NCBI GenBank assembly: GCA_017461065.1
Contig: JAFTZC010000031.1
Location: forward strand, 1-33,553
Length of the DNA stretch: 33,553 bases
Reading direction: 5' to 3'
Origin: Clostridia bacterium
GTDB lineage: Bacteria; Bacillota; Clostridia; Christensenellales; DTU072
The translations under genes and the position numbers were made by a program. Shown in pieces: positions 16,523-24,494 of this stretch (its first letter is position 1; the number at the start of each line of letters is the position of its first letter). Under the pieces are notes generated by a model. That model searched no databases, was not told the origin of the DNA, and was given only the letters and a program-made list of their open reading frames with translations.

Positions 16523-17278
16523 CTATCTTACGATAACGTCGTTATTACGTAGTAGCTCTTTGAGCTCGCTTATTTTTACTTCTCCAAAATGGAATATACT
16601 TGCGGCAAGTCCGGCGTCTATGGTTGGGATTTCCTTAAATAGCGTTACGAAATCTTGTGCCTTACCTGCTCCGCCTGAAGCTATTACGGGTACGTTGACG
16701 GCGTCAACCACTGCCTTTAGCATCTCAATATCAAAGCCCTTTTTGACACCGTCGGTATCAATAGAGTTGACTACCACTTCGCCTGCACCCATAGATACGC
16801 ACTTTTTAATCCACGAGATAGCTTCCATACCGGTATCAACCCTACCGCCTTTGGCAAAAACTCTAAACTCGCCGTCAACACGCTTGATATCTGCACTTAG
16901 CACTACGCATTGGTCGCCGTATTTGAGTGCGCCTTCTTTAACCAAGCTTGGGTTTCTGATTGCGCCCGAGTTAACCGACACCTTGTCGGCGCCGCACTTT
17001 AGCACTCTGTCAAAATCGTCAATGGTATTGATACCACCGCCAACCGTAAGTGGAATAAATACGTTTTCGGCAACTTCTTTAAGTATCTCGGTAAATAGCT
17101 TTCTGCCGTCAGACGATGCGGTTATATCGTAAAACACCAATTCGTCGGCACCTGCGTCACTATAAAATTTACCAAGTGCTACGGGACTTGAAACGTCGCT
17201 TAGGTTTTCAAAATTGACACCTTTTACCACACGTCCGTCCCTTACGTCAAGACAGGGGATTATTCTTTTGGTTATCAT
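16523..17278 (-). CDS. hisF: Imidazole glycerol phosphate synthase cyclase subunit
   Basis: TIM-barrel synthase subunit that uses ammonia channelled from HisH to make imidazole glycerol phosphate and AICAR. 251 residues; catalytic Asp11 (PCLDVRDGRVVKG) and Asp130 (VVLSADIKR) are both in place. The ATG overlaps the hisA stop (ATGA). Confidence 0.96.
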   Translation of the reverse strand: MITKRIIPCLDVRDGRVVKGVNFENLSDVSSPVALGKFYSDAGADELVFYDITASSDGRKLFTEILKEVAENVFIPLTVGGGINTIDDFDRVLKCGADKVSVNSGAIRNPSLVKEGALKYGDQCVVLSADIKRVDGEFRVFAKGGRVDTGMEAISWIKKCVSMGAGEVVVNSIDTDGVKKGFDIEMLKAVVDAVNVPVIASGGAGKAQDFVTLFKEIPTIDAGLAASIFHFGEVKISELKELLRNNDVIVR

Positions 17279-17988
17279 TTTGCCACCTCCACGGCTTCCC
17301 TTAGGTCGATAGCGCCAACGTAGTAGGCCTTGCCGATTATTGCTCCGTATAAATCGAGCTTGCGAAGGGCTACTATATCGTCAATACTTGATACTCCACC
17401 CGATGCCGTAATATCAATTTGGAACCTTTCACTTAGCTCTTTGTATAGCTCTCTATTGGTGCCTTGCATTGCGCCGTCGCGAGAAATATCAGTACATATC
17501 AAGGTTTTGACGCCGATTTTTTGCATTTTTGCACAGAAATCATAGCAATCATACTCGGATTTTTCTATCCAGCCCTTGATTGCCACCTTGCCGTCTTTGA
17601 CGTCGACGCCAACGGCAATGCGCTCGCCGTAAGTCGCAACGGCTTCCTTTAGGAAGGCTTCATCGTTGACCGCCGCCGTGCCAAGAATAACCCTATCAAC
17701 GCCACCATCAAGATAGGCCTTTACCGTTGAAAGGTTCCTTATGCCACCGCCTATTTCGGTATAAAGCGACGTGCCGTTTGCTATGCTCTTTACTACTTCA
17801 ATATTGGGCGTTGTGCCGTCTTTTGCCCCTTCAAGGTCAACAAGGTGGATAGCTTTAGCACCCAATCGCTCAAATTCCTTTGCTACTTCAATGGGGTTTG
17901 TGCTATATACCGTCATTTCGTTGTAGTCGCCCTTGTATAAACGTACGGCTTTGCCGCCATAAAGGTCTATTGCAGGAAAAATTATCAT
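17275..17988 (-). CDS. hisA: ProFAR isomerase (phosphoribosylformimino-AICAR isomerase)
   Basis: TIM-barrel isomerase of the fourth histidine step. 237 residues, with the general acid/base pair at Asp8 (FPAIDLYGGKAVRLYKGD) and Asp near 129 (VGVDVKDG), and the phosphate-binding GGGIR. One base after hisH and overlapping hisF. Confidence 0.95.
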   Translation of the reverse strand: MIIFPAIDLYGGKAVRLYKGDYNEMTVYSTNPIEVAKEFERLGAKAIHLVDLEGAKDGTTPNIEVVKSIANGTSLYTEIGGGIRNLSTVKAYLDGGVDRVILGTAAVNDEAFLKEAVATYGERIAVGVDVKDGKVAIKGWIEKSEYDCYDFCAKMQKIGVKTLICTDISRDGAMQGTNRELYKELSERFQIDITASGGVSSIDDIVALRKLDLYGAIIGKAYYVGAIDLREAVEVAK

Positions 17989-17989
17989 A

Positions 17990-18604
17990 CTAACCCCCTA
18001 TTTCAGCAAAAGCTCTTAGAATATTTAGTCCAACCGTGCCACTCTTTTCGGGGTGGAATTGGCATCCGTACACGTTGCCTACTCCTACACAAGCAGTAAT
18101 ATCAATATCATACTCGGCTACTGCAAGCAAGCTCTCTTGACAGCCCGTTGCGTAATATGAGTGTACGAAATAAACGCAATCGCCTTGGTTGATATACTTA
18201 AATAGCGCACTATCTTTTTTGAAGCTTAGCGCATTCCAACCGATATGTGGGATTTTATACTCGCTCTTTAGACGGCCGTCCATTGCGACCACTTCTCCCT
18301 TGAGAAGTCCTAAGCCGTTATGCGTGCCGTACTCGTAACTCTTTTCAAACAACATTTGCATTCCAAGACATATTCCCATAAGGGGCTTGCCTGCCTTGGC
18401 TTCTGCTATAACCAGCTTATCAAGTCCGTTTTCAGCAAGCTTTGCTCTTGCATCCCCAAACGCACCCACGCCCGGAAGAACTAACTTATCAGCTTTCTTT
18501 ATAACTTCTGGGTCTGAAGTAATCACCGTATCCGCTCCCACCGCCTTGAAAGCGTTGGAAAGGGAAAAGAGATTACCTACACCGTAATCGATTATGGCTA
18601 TCAT
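17990..18604 (-). CDS. hisH: Imidazole glycerol phosphate synthase glutaminase subunit
   Basis: Class I glutamine amidotransferase supplying ammonia to HisF. 204 residues; nucleophile Cys in GICLGMQML, His/Glu in QFHPEKSG, N-terminal IDYGVGNLFS. Its start overlaps the last base of the hisB stop (TAATG). Confidence 0.95.
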   Translation of the reverse strand: MIAIIDYGVGNLFSLSNAFKAVGADTVITSDPEVIKKADKLVLPGVGAFGDARAKLAENGLDKLVIAEAKAGKPLMGICLGMQMLFEKSYEYGTHNGLGLLKGEVVAMDGRLKSEYKIPHIGWNALSFKKDSALFKYINQGDCVYFVHSYYATGCQESLLAVAEYDIDITACVGVGNVYGCQFHPEKSGTVGLNILRAFAEIGG

Positions 18605-19191
18605 TAAAGCACTCCTTTGGTAGATGGGATTTCGTCACTAAACTCGTGGTCGATGGCTACTGCTTGCTTGAGAGCCCTTGCAAAGCTCTTGAAGGTACCT
18701 TCAATGATATGGTGTGAGTTGGTACCTGCAAATTGCTTTAGGTGTAACGTAAAGTTGGCGTGACGGATAAAGGCAAGGAAGAATTCCTTGGTGAGCTCGG
18801 TATCAAAGTCACCTACTCTTTGAGCGCCTATTCTGAGTCCGTAATTAAGATATGCCCTGCCACTAAGGTCAATGGCACTCATAATCAAAGTTTCGTCCAT
18901 AGGAAGAATAAAGCTGCCGTATCTTACGATACCCTTCATATCGCCAAGCGCTTCTTTTAGGCAGTCACCGAGTACGATACCTACGTCTTCAACGGTGTGA
19001 TGATAATCAACGTACGTGTCACCACAGCAAGTTACTTCAAGGTCCATACGCGAGTGACGGGCAAACAACGTGAGCATATGGTCTAAAAAGCCACAACCGG
19101 TGTTAACTTGACTTACGCCTTTGCCGTCAAGATTTAAGGTCATAGTGATGTCGGTTTCGTTAGTTTTTCTCGTAATCGTTGCTTTTCTCAT
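18604..19191 (-). CDS. hisB: Imidazoleglycerol-phosphate dehydratase
   Basis: Manganese-dependent dehydratase of the sixth histidine step. 195 residues, monofunctional: GCGFLDHML, HHTVEDVGI and HHIIEGTFKSFARAL supply the metal-binding histidines. No histidinol-phosphatase domain is attached, unlike the bifunctional enterobacterial HisB, so that activity must come from elsewhere. Confidence 0.95.
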   Translation of the reverse strand: MRKATITRKTNETDITMTLNLDGKGVSQVNTGCGFLDHMLTLFARHSRMDLEVTCCGDTYVDYHHTVEDVGIVLGDCLKEALGDMKGIVRYGSFILPMDETLIMSAIDLSGRAYLNYGLRIGAQRVGDFDTELTKEFFLAFIRHANFTLHLKQFAGTNSHHIIEGTFKSFARALKQAVAIDHEFSDEIPSTKGVL

Positions 19192-19192
19192 A

Positions 19193-20248
19193 TTACTCTC
19201 CTAAAATTTCGGTTACTTTGGAAATAAATATTTCCATTTCTTGTTGGCTACCAATGGTTATACGGTTAAAGTCCTTGATACGCGCCTTTTCAAAGTGACG
19301 GATTAGTACGCCCCTTTCTTTGAGCTTTAGATATAGTTCAAGGCCACTTATTTTTGGGCTACGCGCAAAGATAAAATTGGCTTTTGACGGAAGCACTTCA
19401 AAGCCTAATTGCTCAAGTGCACCGATAACGTAAACACGGGTAGCTATAATCTTTTGTGCATTGCCCAAATAATAATCGTTATCTTCAACGGCGGCAACGC
19501 CTGCAAGCTGTGTCAAGGTGTTTACGTTATAGGGGTTAGTGGAATACTTGATTTTGTTTAGGTCGGCAATCAGCGCTTCGTTACCCACTGCGTACCCTAA
19601 CCTTGCCCCTGCCATACTCCTTGACTTAGAGTAGGTTTGACACACGAGCAAATTATCGTATTTCTTGGTGAGCGGTATTGCACTCGTGCCACCAAAATCA
19701 ACGTATGCTTCGTCGATTACCACTACGGAATTTGGGTTAGAAAGTACGATACTTTCAATATCACTAAGTGAAATTTCCATACCCGTAGGTGCGTTTGGGT
19801 TGGCTATTACGACGAGCTTGTTTTGGTTTTTGAAACCTTCTACGTCCAAGCTAAAATCCTCTTTTAGTGGGATAACGGTGGGCGTTATGCCGTGAAGTTC
19901 GGCAAAAACGGGATAAAAGCCATAGGTAATATCAGCGTAAGCTACACCACTCTCACCGTACGCCATAAAAGCAAAGTTCAAAATATCGTCCGAGCCGTTG
20001 GATAAAAAGATATTCTTTTCGCCCACTCCGTATAAACCTGCAAGGGCTTGGGTTAGCTTTTTACACTCGGGGTCACAGTAAAGGCGAAGCCTTGCAACGG
20101 CATCGGCACTGACTGCTTCTACAACCTTTGGGGATGCCGGATAAGGGCTTTCGTTGGTGTTTAGCTTGATATATTTTTTGTCTTGGGGCTGTTCGCCGGG
20201 CGTATACGCCTCGATGCGAGATAGCCTTTTACTTACGTATCTACTCAT
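19193..20248 (-). CDS. hisC: Histidinol-phosphate aminotransferase
   Basis: PLP-dependent class I/II aminotransferase of the seventh step. 351 residues from the chosen ATG, with LNTNESPYPASP at the N-terminus, NPNAPTG, DEAYVDFGG and the PLP Lys in QTYSKSRSMAGARLG. The ATG at 20248 overlaps the hisD stop by 8 bases; a TTG three codons earlier is possible but less likely. Confidence 0.93.
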   Translation of the reverse strand: MSRYVSKRLSRIEAYTPGEQPQDKKYIKLNTNESPYPASPKVVEAVSADAVARLRLYCDPECKKLTQALAGLYGVGEKNIFLSNGSDDILNFAFMAYGESGVAYADITYGFYPVFAELHGITPTVIPLKEDFSLDVEGFKNQNKLVVIANPNAPTGMEISLSDIESIVLSNPNSVVVIDEAYVDFGGTSAIPLTKKYDNLLVCQTYSKSRSMAGARLGYAVGNEALIADLNKIKYSTNPYNVNTLTQLAGVAAVEDNDYYLGNAQKIIATRVYVIGALEQLGFEVLPSKANFIFARSPKISGLELYLKLKERGVLIRHFEKARIKDFNRITIGSQQEMEIFISKVTEILGE

Positions 20249-21521
20249 TTTCTTCAAACCTTATAGTTGCGCTTCGTGCGTGTGCTTGTAGACCTTCCTT
20301 GTTTGCAAAATATGCAACCTTGTCGGCAACCTTTTTGAGTGCTTGCTCGGTGTAGTAAGAATATTGGGATTTCTTTACGAAATCGTCAACCGAGAGCGGA
20401 CTACTAAATCTTGCGGTACCCGAAGTCGGTAAAGTATGGTTGGGACCTGCAAAATAGTCACCAAGTGCTTCGGGACAATATCTACCCATAAAGATTGAGC
20501 CGGCGTTTTTAATTTTGGGAAGATAATCAAAGGGATTATCTACGCTTAGCTCAAGGTGTTCGGGTGCAATCTCGTTGGATATATCAATTACGTCGTAGAT
20601 ATTTTCTGCAACGATAATCTTGCCGTTGTTTTCTATTGATACCCTTGCGATTTCTTCACGTGGTAGCTCTTTAAGTTGAGCTTCGATTTCGGCTTGCACA
20701 GCCTCGGCAAGTTCCATAGAGTCGGTTACCAATACGGCTGAAGCCATTTTGTCGTGCTCGGCTTGAGATAATAGGTCTGCTGCAACGAACTTGGGGTTAG
20801 ATTTTCCGTCCGCGATAACCAAAATTTCGCTTGGGCCGGCTATCATATCAATGGAAACCTTGCCAAAAACCTGCCTTTTTGCTTCGGCTACGAATGCGTT
20901 GCCGGGTCCTACTATCTTGTCTACTTCGGGCACGGTCTCGGTGCCGTAGGCAAGTGCAGCAACGGCTTGCGCGCCACCTACCTTAAAGATACGATCTACG
21001 CCTGCTATCTTTGCGCTTGCAAGTATAACGGGGTTAACTTTGCCGTCCTTTGAAGGTGGCGTAACGATGGAAATTTCCTTGCAGCCTGCTATCTTTGCAG
21101 GGATAGAGTCCATAAGTACGGTAGAAGGATATGCCGCGGTACCACCGGGTACGTATAGCCCTACGCGCTCAATGGGCGTTATCTTTTGCCCGATAACCAC
21201 ACCGTCTTCGCCTTGTATTTCAAACCCTTGACGTACTTGCTTGGAGTGGAAAGCGCGAATATTTTCAGCAGCTTCCTTTAGTATTTCCACAAACTCTGTA
21301 GGTACGGCTTGGAATGCTTCTTCAATTTCTTGCTCGGTTACTTCCAATGAGCTGAGCTCAACTTTATCAAACTTCTTTGCGTATTCTATAAGAGCCTTAT
21401 CTCCGTTTGCCCTAACGTTAGCAATAATTTCGCTGACGACGCCGGATACGTCTACGGTAGACTCGCCCCTATCAAATATTTCTTCCTTTGTAAGACGTGC
21501 GTATTCAAGTATTTTAATCAT
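20241..21521 (-). CDS. hisD: Histidinol dehydrogenase
   Basis: Zinc- and NAD-dependent four-electron oxidation of histidinol to histidine, the last step. 426 residues; GLYVPGGTAAYPSTVLM, the conserved GPGNAFV, SQAEHDKMASAVLVT, APEHLEL and GDYFAGPNHTLPT (catalytic Glu/His and zinc ligands) are present. It overlaps hisZG by 8 bases and hisC by 8. Confidence 0.95.
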   Translation of the reverse strand: MIKILEYARLTKEEIFDRGESTVDVSGVVSEIIANVRANGDKALIEYAKKFDKVELSSLEVTEQEIEEAFQAVPTEFVEILKEAAENIRAFHSKQVRQGFEIQGEDGVVIGQKITPIERVGLYVPGGTAAYPSTVLMDSIPAKIAGCKEISIVTPPSKDGKVNPVILASAKIAGVDRIFKVGGAQAVAALAYGTETVPEVDKIVGPGNAFVAEAKRQVFGKVSIDMIAGPSEILVIADGKSNPKFVAADLLSQAEHDKMASAVLVTDSMELAEAVQAEIEAQLKELPREEIARVSIENNGKIIVAENIYDVIDISNEIAPEHLELSVDNPFDYLPKIKNAGSIFMGRYCPEALGDYFAGPNHTLPTSGTARFSSPLSVDDFVKKSQYSYYTEQALKKVADKVAYFANKEGLQAHARSATIRFEENE

Positions 21522-23070
21522 CTTGTTTTACCCTCAATGCGAGTTCTTCTTTTATGGTGGATATTCTGGATTGCTTAAACCCAAAACTTGACTTGTTTGC
21601 AATTAGCCTTGCGCTTATCGGTACGATGGTTTCAAACGGACGAAGATTATTTTCAAGTAGCGTCTTGCCCGTTTCTACAATATCAACGATTACGTCGCTT
21701 AGCCCCAAAATCGGTGCGATTTCTATCGAGCCGTTTAGGTGAATGATATCAATATCACGGCACTTGCTTGCATAATAGTTTTTGGCAATATTGCTGAATT
21801 TGGTGGCTACTCTAAGCGTTTTTGAAGTATCGTCCTTAAAGTCGTCCATTGCGGCTACCGCCATACGGCACTTGCCGATATTTAGGTCGAGCAGTTCGTA
21901 AACGTCGGGTGTGTACTCAAGCAAAATATCCTTGCCTGCAACACCGATATCAGCAGCGCCACGCTCAACGTAAATGGTTACGTCCGACGGCTTAACCCAA
22001 AAATAACGAATCTTCTTTTCCTTATTTTCAAATATCAGCTTGCGATTGTTTTCCTTAATGGCAGGACACTCGTATCCTGCACGCTCAAACATATCGTATA
22101 CCTTTTCGCCAAGTCTACCTTTGGGAAGTGCTACGTTGACGTAGCTATCTTCATCGGTTGACGCCGCCTTTTCGTTTAGCCACTCCAAAGTGTCAAGATA
22201 AACGGCAAAGCCTAATGCACCTGCTTTCCTTCCCATACGAGCCATTAGCTTGTCGTATTGGCCACCAGATAGCACGCGCGATGCAATACCACTAACGTAA
22301 CCCTTAAATACGATACCACTATAATAACCACTTAGGGAAGTGATAGCAAAATCAATGCCTATATACTCGCCGTATCCGTTGGCTATTAGTTTATCACATA
22401 GCGCATAGAAATCACTAAGGATATTAAGGGTATTTTGCGATTTTGCAATATTTTTTAGAGCCTTTAGCGTTTCGCTCACGCTATTGTAGCTTGCAACGAG
22501 AGTACATAGCGCAGCGTACTGCTCGGCAGTAAGGTTTTCCTTGAGTGCCTTTTCGTTTTTGTCGGCGATTGCTTGCTTAACTTCCTTAGTACTCGTTACG
22601 CCGTAGTCCAAAAGCAAAGCTTCAACGAGCGCAACGCTCGATAAATTTAGCTTGAAGCTCTCAGCAACGACCGATAGACTCTTTAAAGCAAGGGTGGTTA
22701 CTTCATAAATCTCTTTTTCGGTTATATCCCCTATGCACTCAAGACCCGTTTGCATAATCTCTTTATACGAGCCCGAACTTTCGGAAATACGATATACGTT
22801 TTCGTTGTAATAATACTTTTCGACACCGCTGTCATCCTTGGAGTTCTTGATTATCGAAAGAGTAACGTCAGGTTTAAGTGCAAGTAGCTTACCGGTGGTA
22901 TCGTTAAAAGTAATAACGCCTTCCGACACCAAAAAATCCTTGTTTTTGGAGTATAAGTCGTACTCCTCAAACTTACTCATTTTAAATTGACGATATCCTG
23001 CTGCTACAAAAAGCTCGCGCATAGCGAATACCGCTTTTTCATCAAATTTCAAAATATCAGAATTAATCAT
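21514..23070 (-). CDS. hisZG: Fused ATP phosphoribosyltransferase: HisZ regulatory + HisG catalytic
   Basis: First committed enzyme of histidine synthesis (ATP + PRPP to phosphoribosyl-ATP). The 518-residue frame is continuous. Residues 1 to about 297 are HisZ, the histidyl-tRNA-synthetase-like subunit (LLALKPDVTLSI, YYYNENVYRISE, VLSGGQYDKLMARMG). Residues about 310-518 are a short-form HisG (VNVALPKGRLGEKVY, GVAGKDIL, and the PRPP loop DIVETGKTLLENNLRPFE). A short acidic linker (STDEDS) joins them. Short HisG normally needs a separate HisZ for activity and feedback, so fusion fixes them 1:1. No stop or frameshift is needed to explain it. It overlaps yerC and hisD by 8 bases each. Confidence 0.92.
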   Translation of the reverse strand: MINSDILKFDEKAVFAMRELFVAAGYRQFKMSKFEEYDLYSKNKDFLVSEGVITFNDTTGKLLALKPDVTLSIIKNSKDDSGVEKYYYNENVYRISESSGSYKEIMQTGLECIGDITEKEIYEVTTLALKSLSVVAESFKLNLSSVALVEALLLDYGVTSTKEVKQAIADKNEKALKENLTAEQYAALCTLVASYNSVSETLKALKNIAKSQNTLNILSDFYALCDKLIANGYGEYIGIDFAITSLSGYYSGIVFKGYVSGIASRVLSGGQYDKLMARMGRKAGALGFAVYLDTLEWLNEKAASTDEDSYVNVALPKGRLGEKVYDMFERAGYECPAIKENNRKLIFENKEKKIRYFWVKPSDVTIYVERGAADIGVAGKDILLEYTPDVYELLDLNIGKCRMAVAAMDDFKDDTSKTLRVATKFSNIAKNYYASKCRDIDIIHLNGSIEIAPILGLSDVIVDIVETGKTLLENNLRPFETIVPISARLIANKSSFGFKQSRISTIKEELALRVKQDD

Positions 23071-23347
23071 TTTTCATTCTCCCAATAACCATTTTGTAAC
23101 CGCCGTCGCCATAGTTAAGATATTTGCTAACGCGCGATATAGTGGCAGTCGAAGCCCCTACGCTCTTGTTGATATCCGAATAGGACTCGCCTTGTAATAA
23201 TTTTTCGGCAACTTCCAATCTTTGATTTAGGGCTTCAAGCTCCTGAATAGTGCAAATATCGTTTAAAAAAACCTTGCACTCATCGTGAGTTTTGAGAGTA
23301 AGCAGCGCGTCGCACAGCCTATCAATATTTACGATTTCTTTTATCAT
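23063..23347 (-). CDS. yerC: YerC/TrpR-family regulator, probable histidine operon repressor
   Basis: 94-residue TrpR-superfamily DNA-binding protein. An all-helical N-terminus (LCDALLTLKTHDECKVFLNDICTIQELEAL) is followed by a helix-turn-helix at about residues 54-75 (GESYSDINKSVGASTATISRVSKYL) and the YGDGGYKM ending typical of YerC. It is the first gene of the his operon, so control of histidine synthesis, with histidine or another ligand as corepressor, is likely; TrpR-like HisR/YerC regulators of his genes are known in Gram-positives. The start is the ATG at 23347 after AAGGAG; an upstream frame to 23386 runs through the promoter. Its promoter carries a nested palindrome. Confidence 0.88.
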   Translation of the reverse strand: MIKEIVNIDRLCDALLTLKTHDECKVFLNDICTIQELEALNQRLEVAEKLLQGESYSDINKSVGASTATISRVSKYLNYGDGGYKMVIGRMKND

Positions 23348-23368
23348 AAACGGTCTCCTTGATAAAAT

Positions 23369-23402
23369 ACTTTCATAGTTTAGCACACTAAAGCGTGAAA
23401 GT
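23369..23402 (-). promoter_or_regulatory. Nested palindromic operator on the his promoter
   Basis: Perfectly symmetric in both arm pairs: ACTTTCA - 3 bases - TTTAG - 4 bases - CTAAA - 3 bases - TGAAAGT. It covers the whole spacer and parts of the -10 and -35, so binding should block polymerase. Probable site of the YerC-like repressor. Confidence 0.75.
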
Positions 23403-23405
23403 CAA
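23377..23405 (-). promoter_or_regulatory. Promoter of the histidine operon
   Basis: Minus strand TTGACT (23400-23405), 17-bp spacer, TAAACT (23377-23382). The leader to the yerC ATG is only about 25 bases, too short for a T-box or attenuator. Confidence 0.8.
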
Positions 23406-23430
23406 CAGTATATTGTAAATATATAAAATA

Positions 23431-23457
23431 AAAAAACCGAGCTTATCGCTCGGTTTT
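23431..23457. terminator. Terminator hairpin, left copy of a direct repeat
   Basis: Stem CCGAGC/GCTCGG extended by A/T pairs, with a T-run on the minus strand; it ends the membrane-protein gene at 23490. The 26-base sequence 23431-23456 recurs with one change at 24493-24518. Confidence 0.85.
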
Positions 23458-23489
23458 CCACTGTTTATTACAATTTGTACATAATATAA

Positions 23490-24200
23490 CTAAAACTTTA
23501 ATTTTTCAAGCAACATTCCATAAGGTAATAATTTAAGAAATACTTTTTTACCTTCTATCATAAAATGTCCATTATTAAAGACCAATAAAGAAGTATTGTT
23601 ATTATAGAAACTGATTATGTACCTTTTCCCAGACTTAAAACAGTCAAACTTTCCTTCTTGTTTAAACGTCTCATAATAACTCTTGTATTTTAATGAGTAA
23701 TTACCTTTGGTATCAATTCTTAAAAAAACATTACTTGCTGTTGTAACATATTCATAATCACCTGAAAATTTCTTAGGCAATTTTTTTAATTGTGCAGTTT
23801 TTTTCTTTTTCTGGTTTTTATTCCCTCCCAAAGGAATTAAAACTGGAAAAGTAAAAACAAAAATCGGTATTTGCAGTATGGTCAAAATTACAATAGGAAC
23901 TATAATTATTGTTACACTAACAAACCATCCAATTGGGAAAATAATATAGCTAAGAATAACTAAAAAATAACTATCTACTTTTTCAGCTACAATTTCGGGT
24001 AGACGTTGTAAACAAGCAAGCACAAAAAATATACCATAAAAAATTGCATAAACAAAATATAAAATTGTTCCTACTAATAAAAATGGTAAAAAAATTAATT
24101 TCCAAGGATGCTCGTTGATTTCATCATAGCAATCTTTAATAAACTCAAAATTTACTGTAGAAAAAAACTCATTTATATGTTCAGTATCTATTCTTTGCAT
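23490..24200 (-). CDS. Unknown membrane protein with C-terminal beta-rich domain
   Basis: 236 residues, no family recognised. A 30-residue acidic N-terminus is followed by a hydrophobic segment at about 33-63, a second hydrophobic block at about 78-125 (two helices), a lysine-rich linker (KKKK near 131-134), and a soluble domain of about 90 residues (144-236). That domain has alternating hydrophobic/polar strands (YEYVTTASNVFLRI, NYSLKYKSYY, KRYIISFYNN), suggesting a small beta barrel or lipocalin-like fold on the cytoplasmic side by the positive-inside rule. The start is the ATG at 24200 with AAAGGAG; the open frame to 24251 contains the promoter. Base composition is visibly more AT-rich than the flanks. 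Divergent from an XRE regulator. Confidence 0.8.
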   Translation of the reverse strand: MQRIDTEHINEFFSTVNFEFIKDCYDEINEHPWKLIFLPFLLVGTILYFVYAIFYGIFFVLACLQRLPEIVAEKVDSYFLVILSYIIFPIGWFVSVTIIIVPIVILTILQIPIFVFTFPVLIPLGGNKNQKKKKTAQLKKLPKKFSGDYEYVTTASNVFLRIDTKGNYSLKYKSYYETFKQEGKFDCFKSGKRYIISFYNNNTSLLVFNNGHFMIEGKKVFLKLLPYGMLLEKLKF

Positions 24201-24222
24201 TTCATCATTCTCCTTTAATGAT

Positions 24223-24251
24223 ATTTTAGTAACAATTTTTGTTATTGTCAA
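24223..24251 (-). promoter_or_regulatory. Promoter of the unknown membrane protein
   Basis: Minus strand TTGACA (24246-24251), 17-bp spacer, TAAAAT (24223-24228). The spacer is exactly filled by a palindrome (24229-24245). Confidence 0.85.
24229..24245. promoter_or_regulatory. Operator-like palindrome 1 of the XRE cassette
   Basis: GTAACAATTTTTGTTAT, arms TAACAA/TTGTTA. It matches palindrome 2 at 24259-24275 and lies between the -35 and -10 of the membrane-protein promoter. Confidence 0.7.
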
Positions 24252-24258
24252 GATTAAA

Positions 24259-24275
24259 ATAACAAATTTGGTTAC
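24259..24275. promoter_or_regulatory. Operator-like palindrome 2 of the XRE cassette
   Basis: ATAACAAATTTGGTTAC, centre-to-centre 30 bp from palindrome 1 and of the same design; it runs into the -10 box of the XRE gene. Confidence 0.7.
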
Positions 24276-24278
24276 AAT
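24273..24278 (+). promoter_or_regulatory. -10 box of the XRE gene (leaderless type)
   Basis: TACAAT followed by exactly 6 bases and the ATG at 24285. No convincing -35 at 16-18 bp and no Shine-Dalgarno. Confidence 0.55.
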
Positions 24279-24284
24279 TTCATT

Positions 24285-24494
24285 ATGATAACGTTTAAAG
24301 AAAGACTAAGGGAATTAAGACTTGAAAAAGGATTGTCTCAGCAAGAACTTGGGGCAATCGTAAATATGTCAAAAATGGCAATTTCCCATTGGGAAAGTGG
24401 CCACAGCGAGCCCAGCATTGCACAACTAATTCTCTTATCACAACACTTTGAAGTTTCTATTGATTATTTGGTTGGAAAAGTTGATTTTATATAA
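24285..24494 (+). CDS. XRE-family helix-turn-helix regulator
   Basis: 69-residue protein that is essentially one Cro/C1-type HTH domain: FKERLRELRLEKGLSQQELG (residues 4-23), recognition helix in MSKMAISHWESG, then AQLILLSQHFEVSIDYLVG. No extra domain. It is divergent from the unknown membrane protein, with matching palindromes in both promoter regions, so it probably represses both genes. The ATG lacks a ribosome binding site and sits 6 bases after a -10 box. The stop codon touches the terminator repeat. Part of an AT-rich cassette that looks acquired. Confidence 0.92.
   Translation: MITFKERLRELRLEKGLSQQELGAIVNMSKMAISHWESGHSEPSIAQLILLSQHFEVSIDYLVGKVDFI

Noticed and set aside
16440..17132. 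Open frame of about 230 codons on the + strand opposite hisF
   Set aside because: It lies wholly antisense to hisF, which has intact catalytic residues; the antisense product is a Ser/Thr/Pro-rich reading with no family features.
23348..23405. T-box, histidine leader peptide or attenuator before the his operon
   Set aside because: The distance from promoter to start codon is only about 25 bases, with no His-rich peptide or terminator hairpin.
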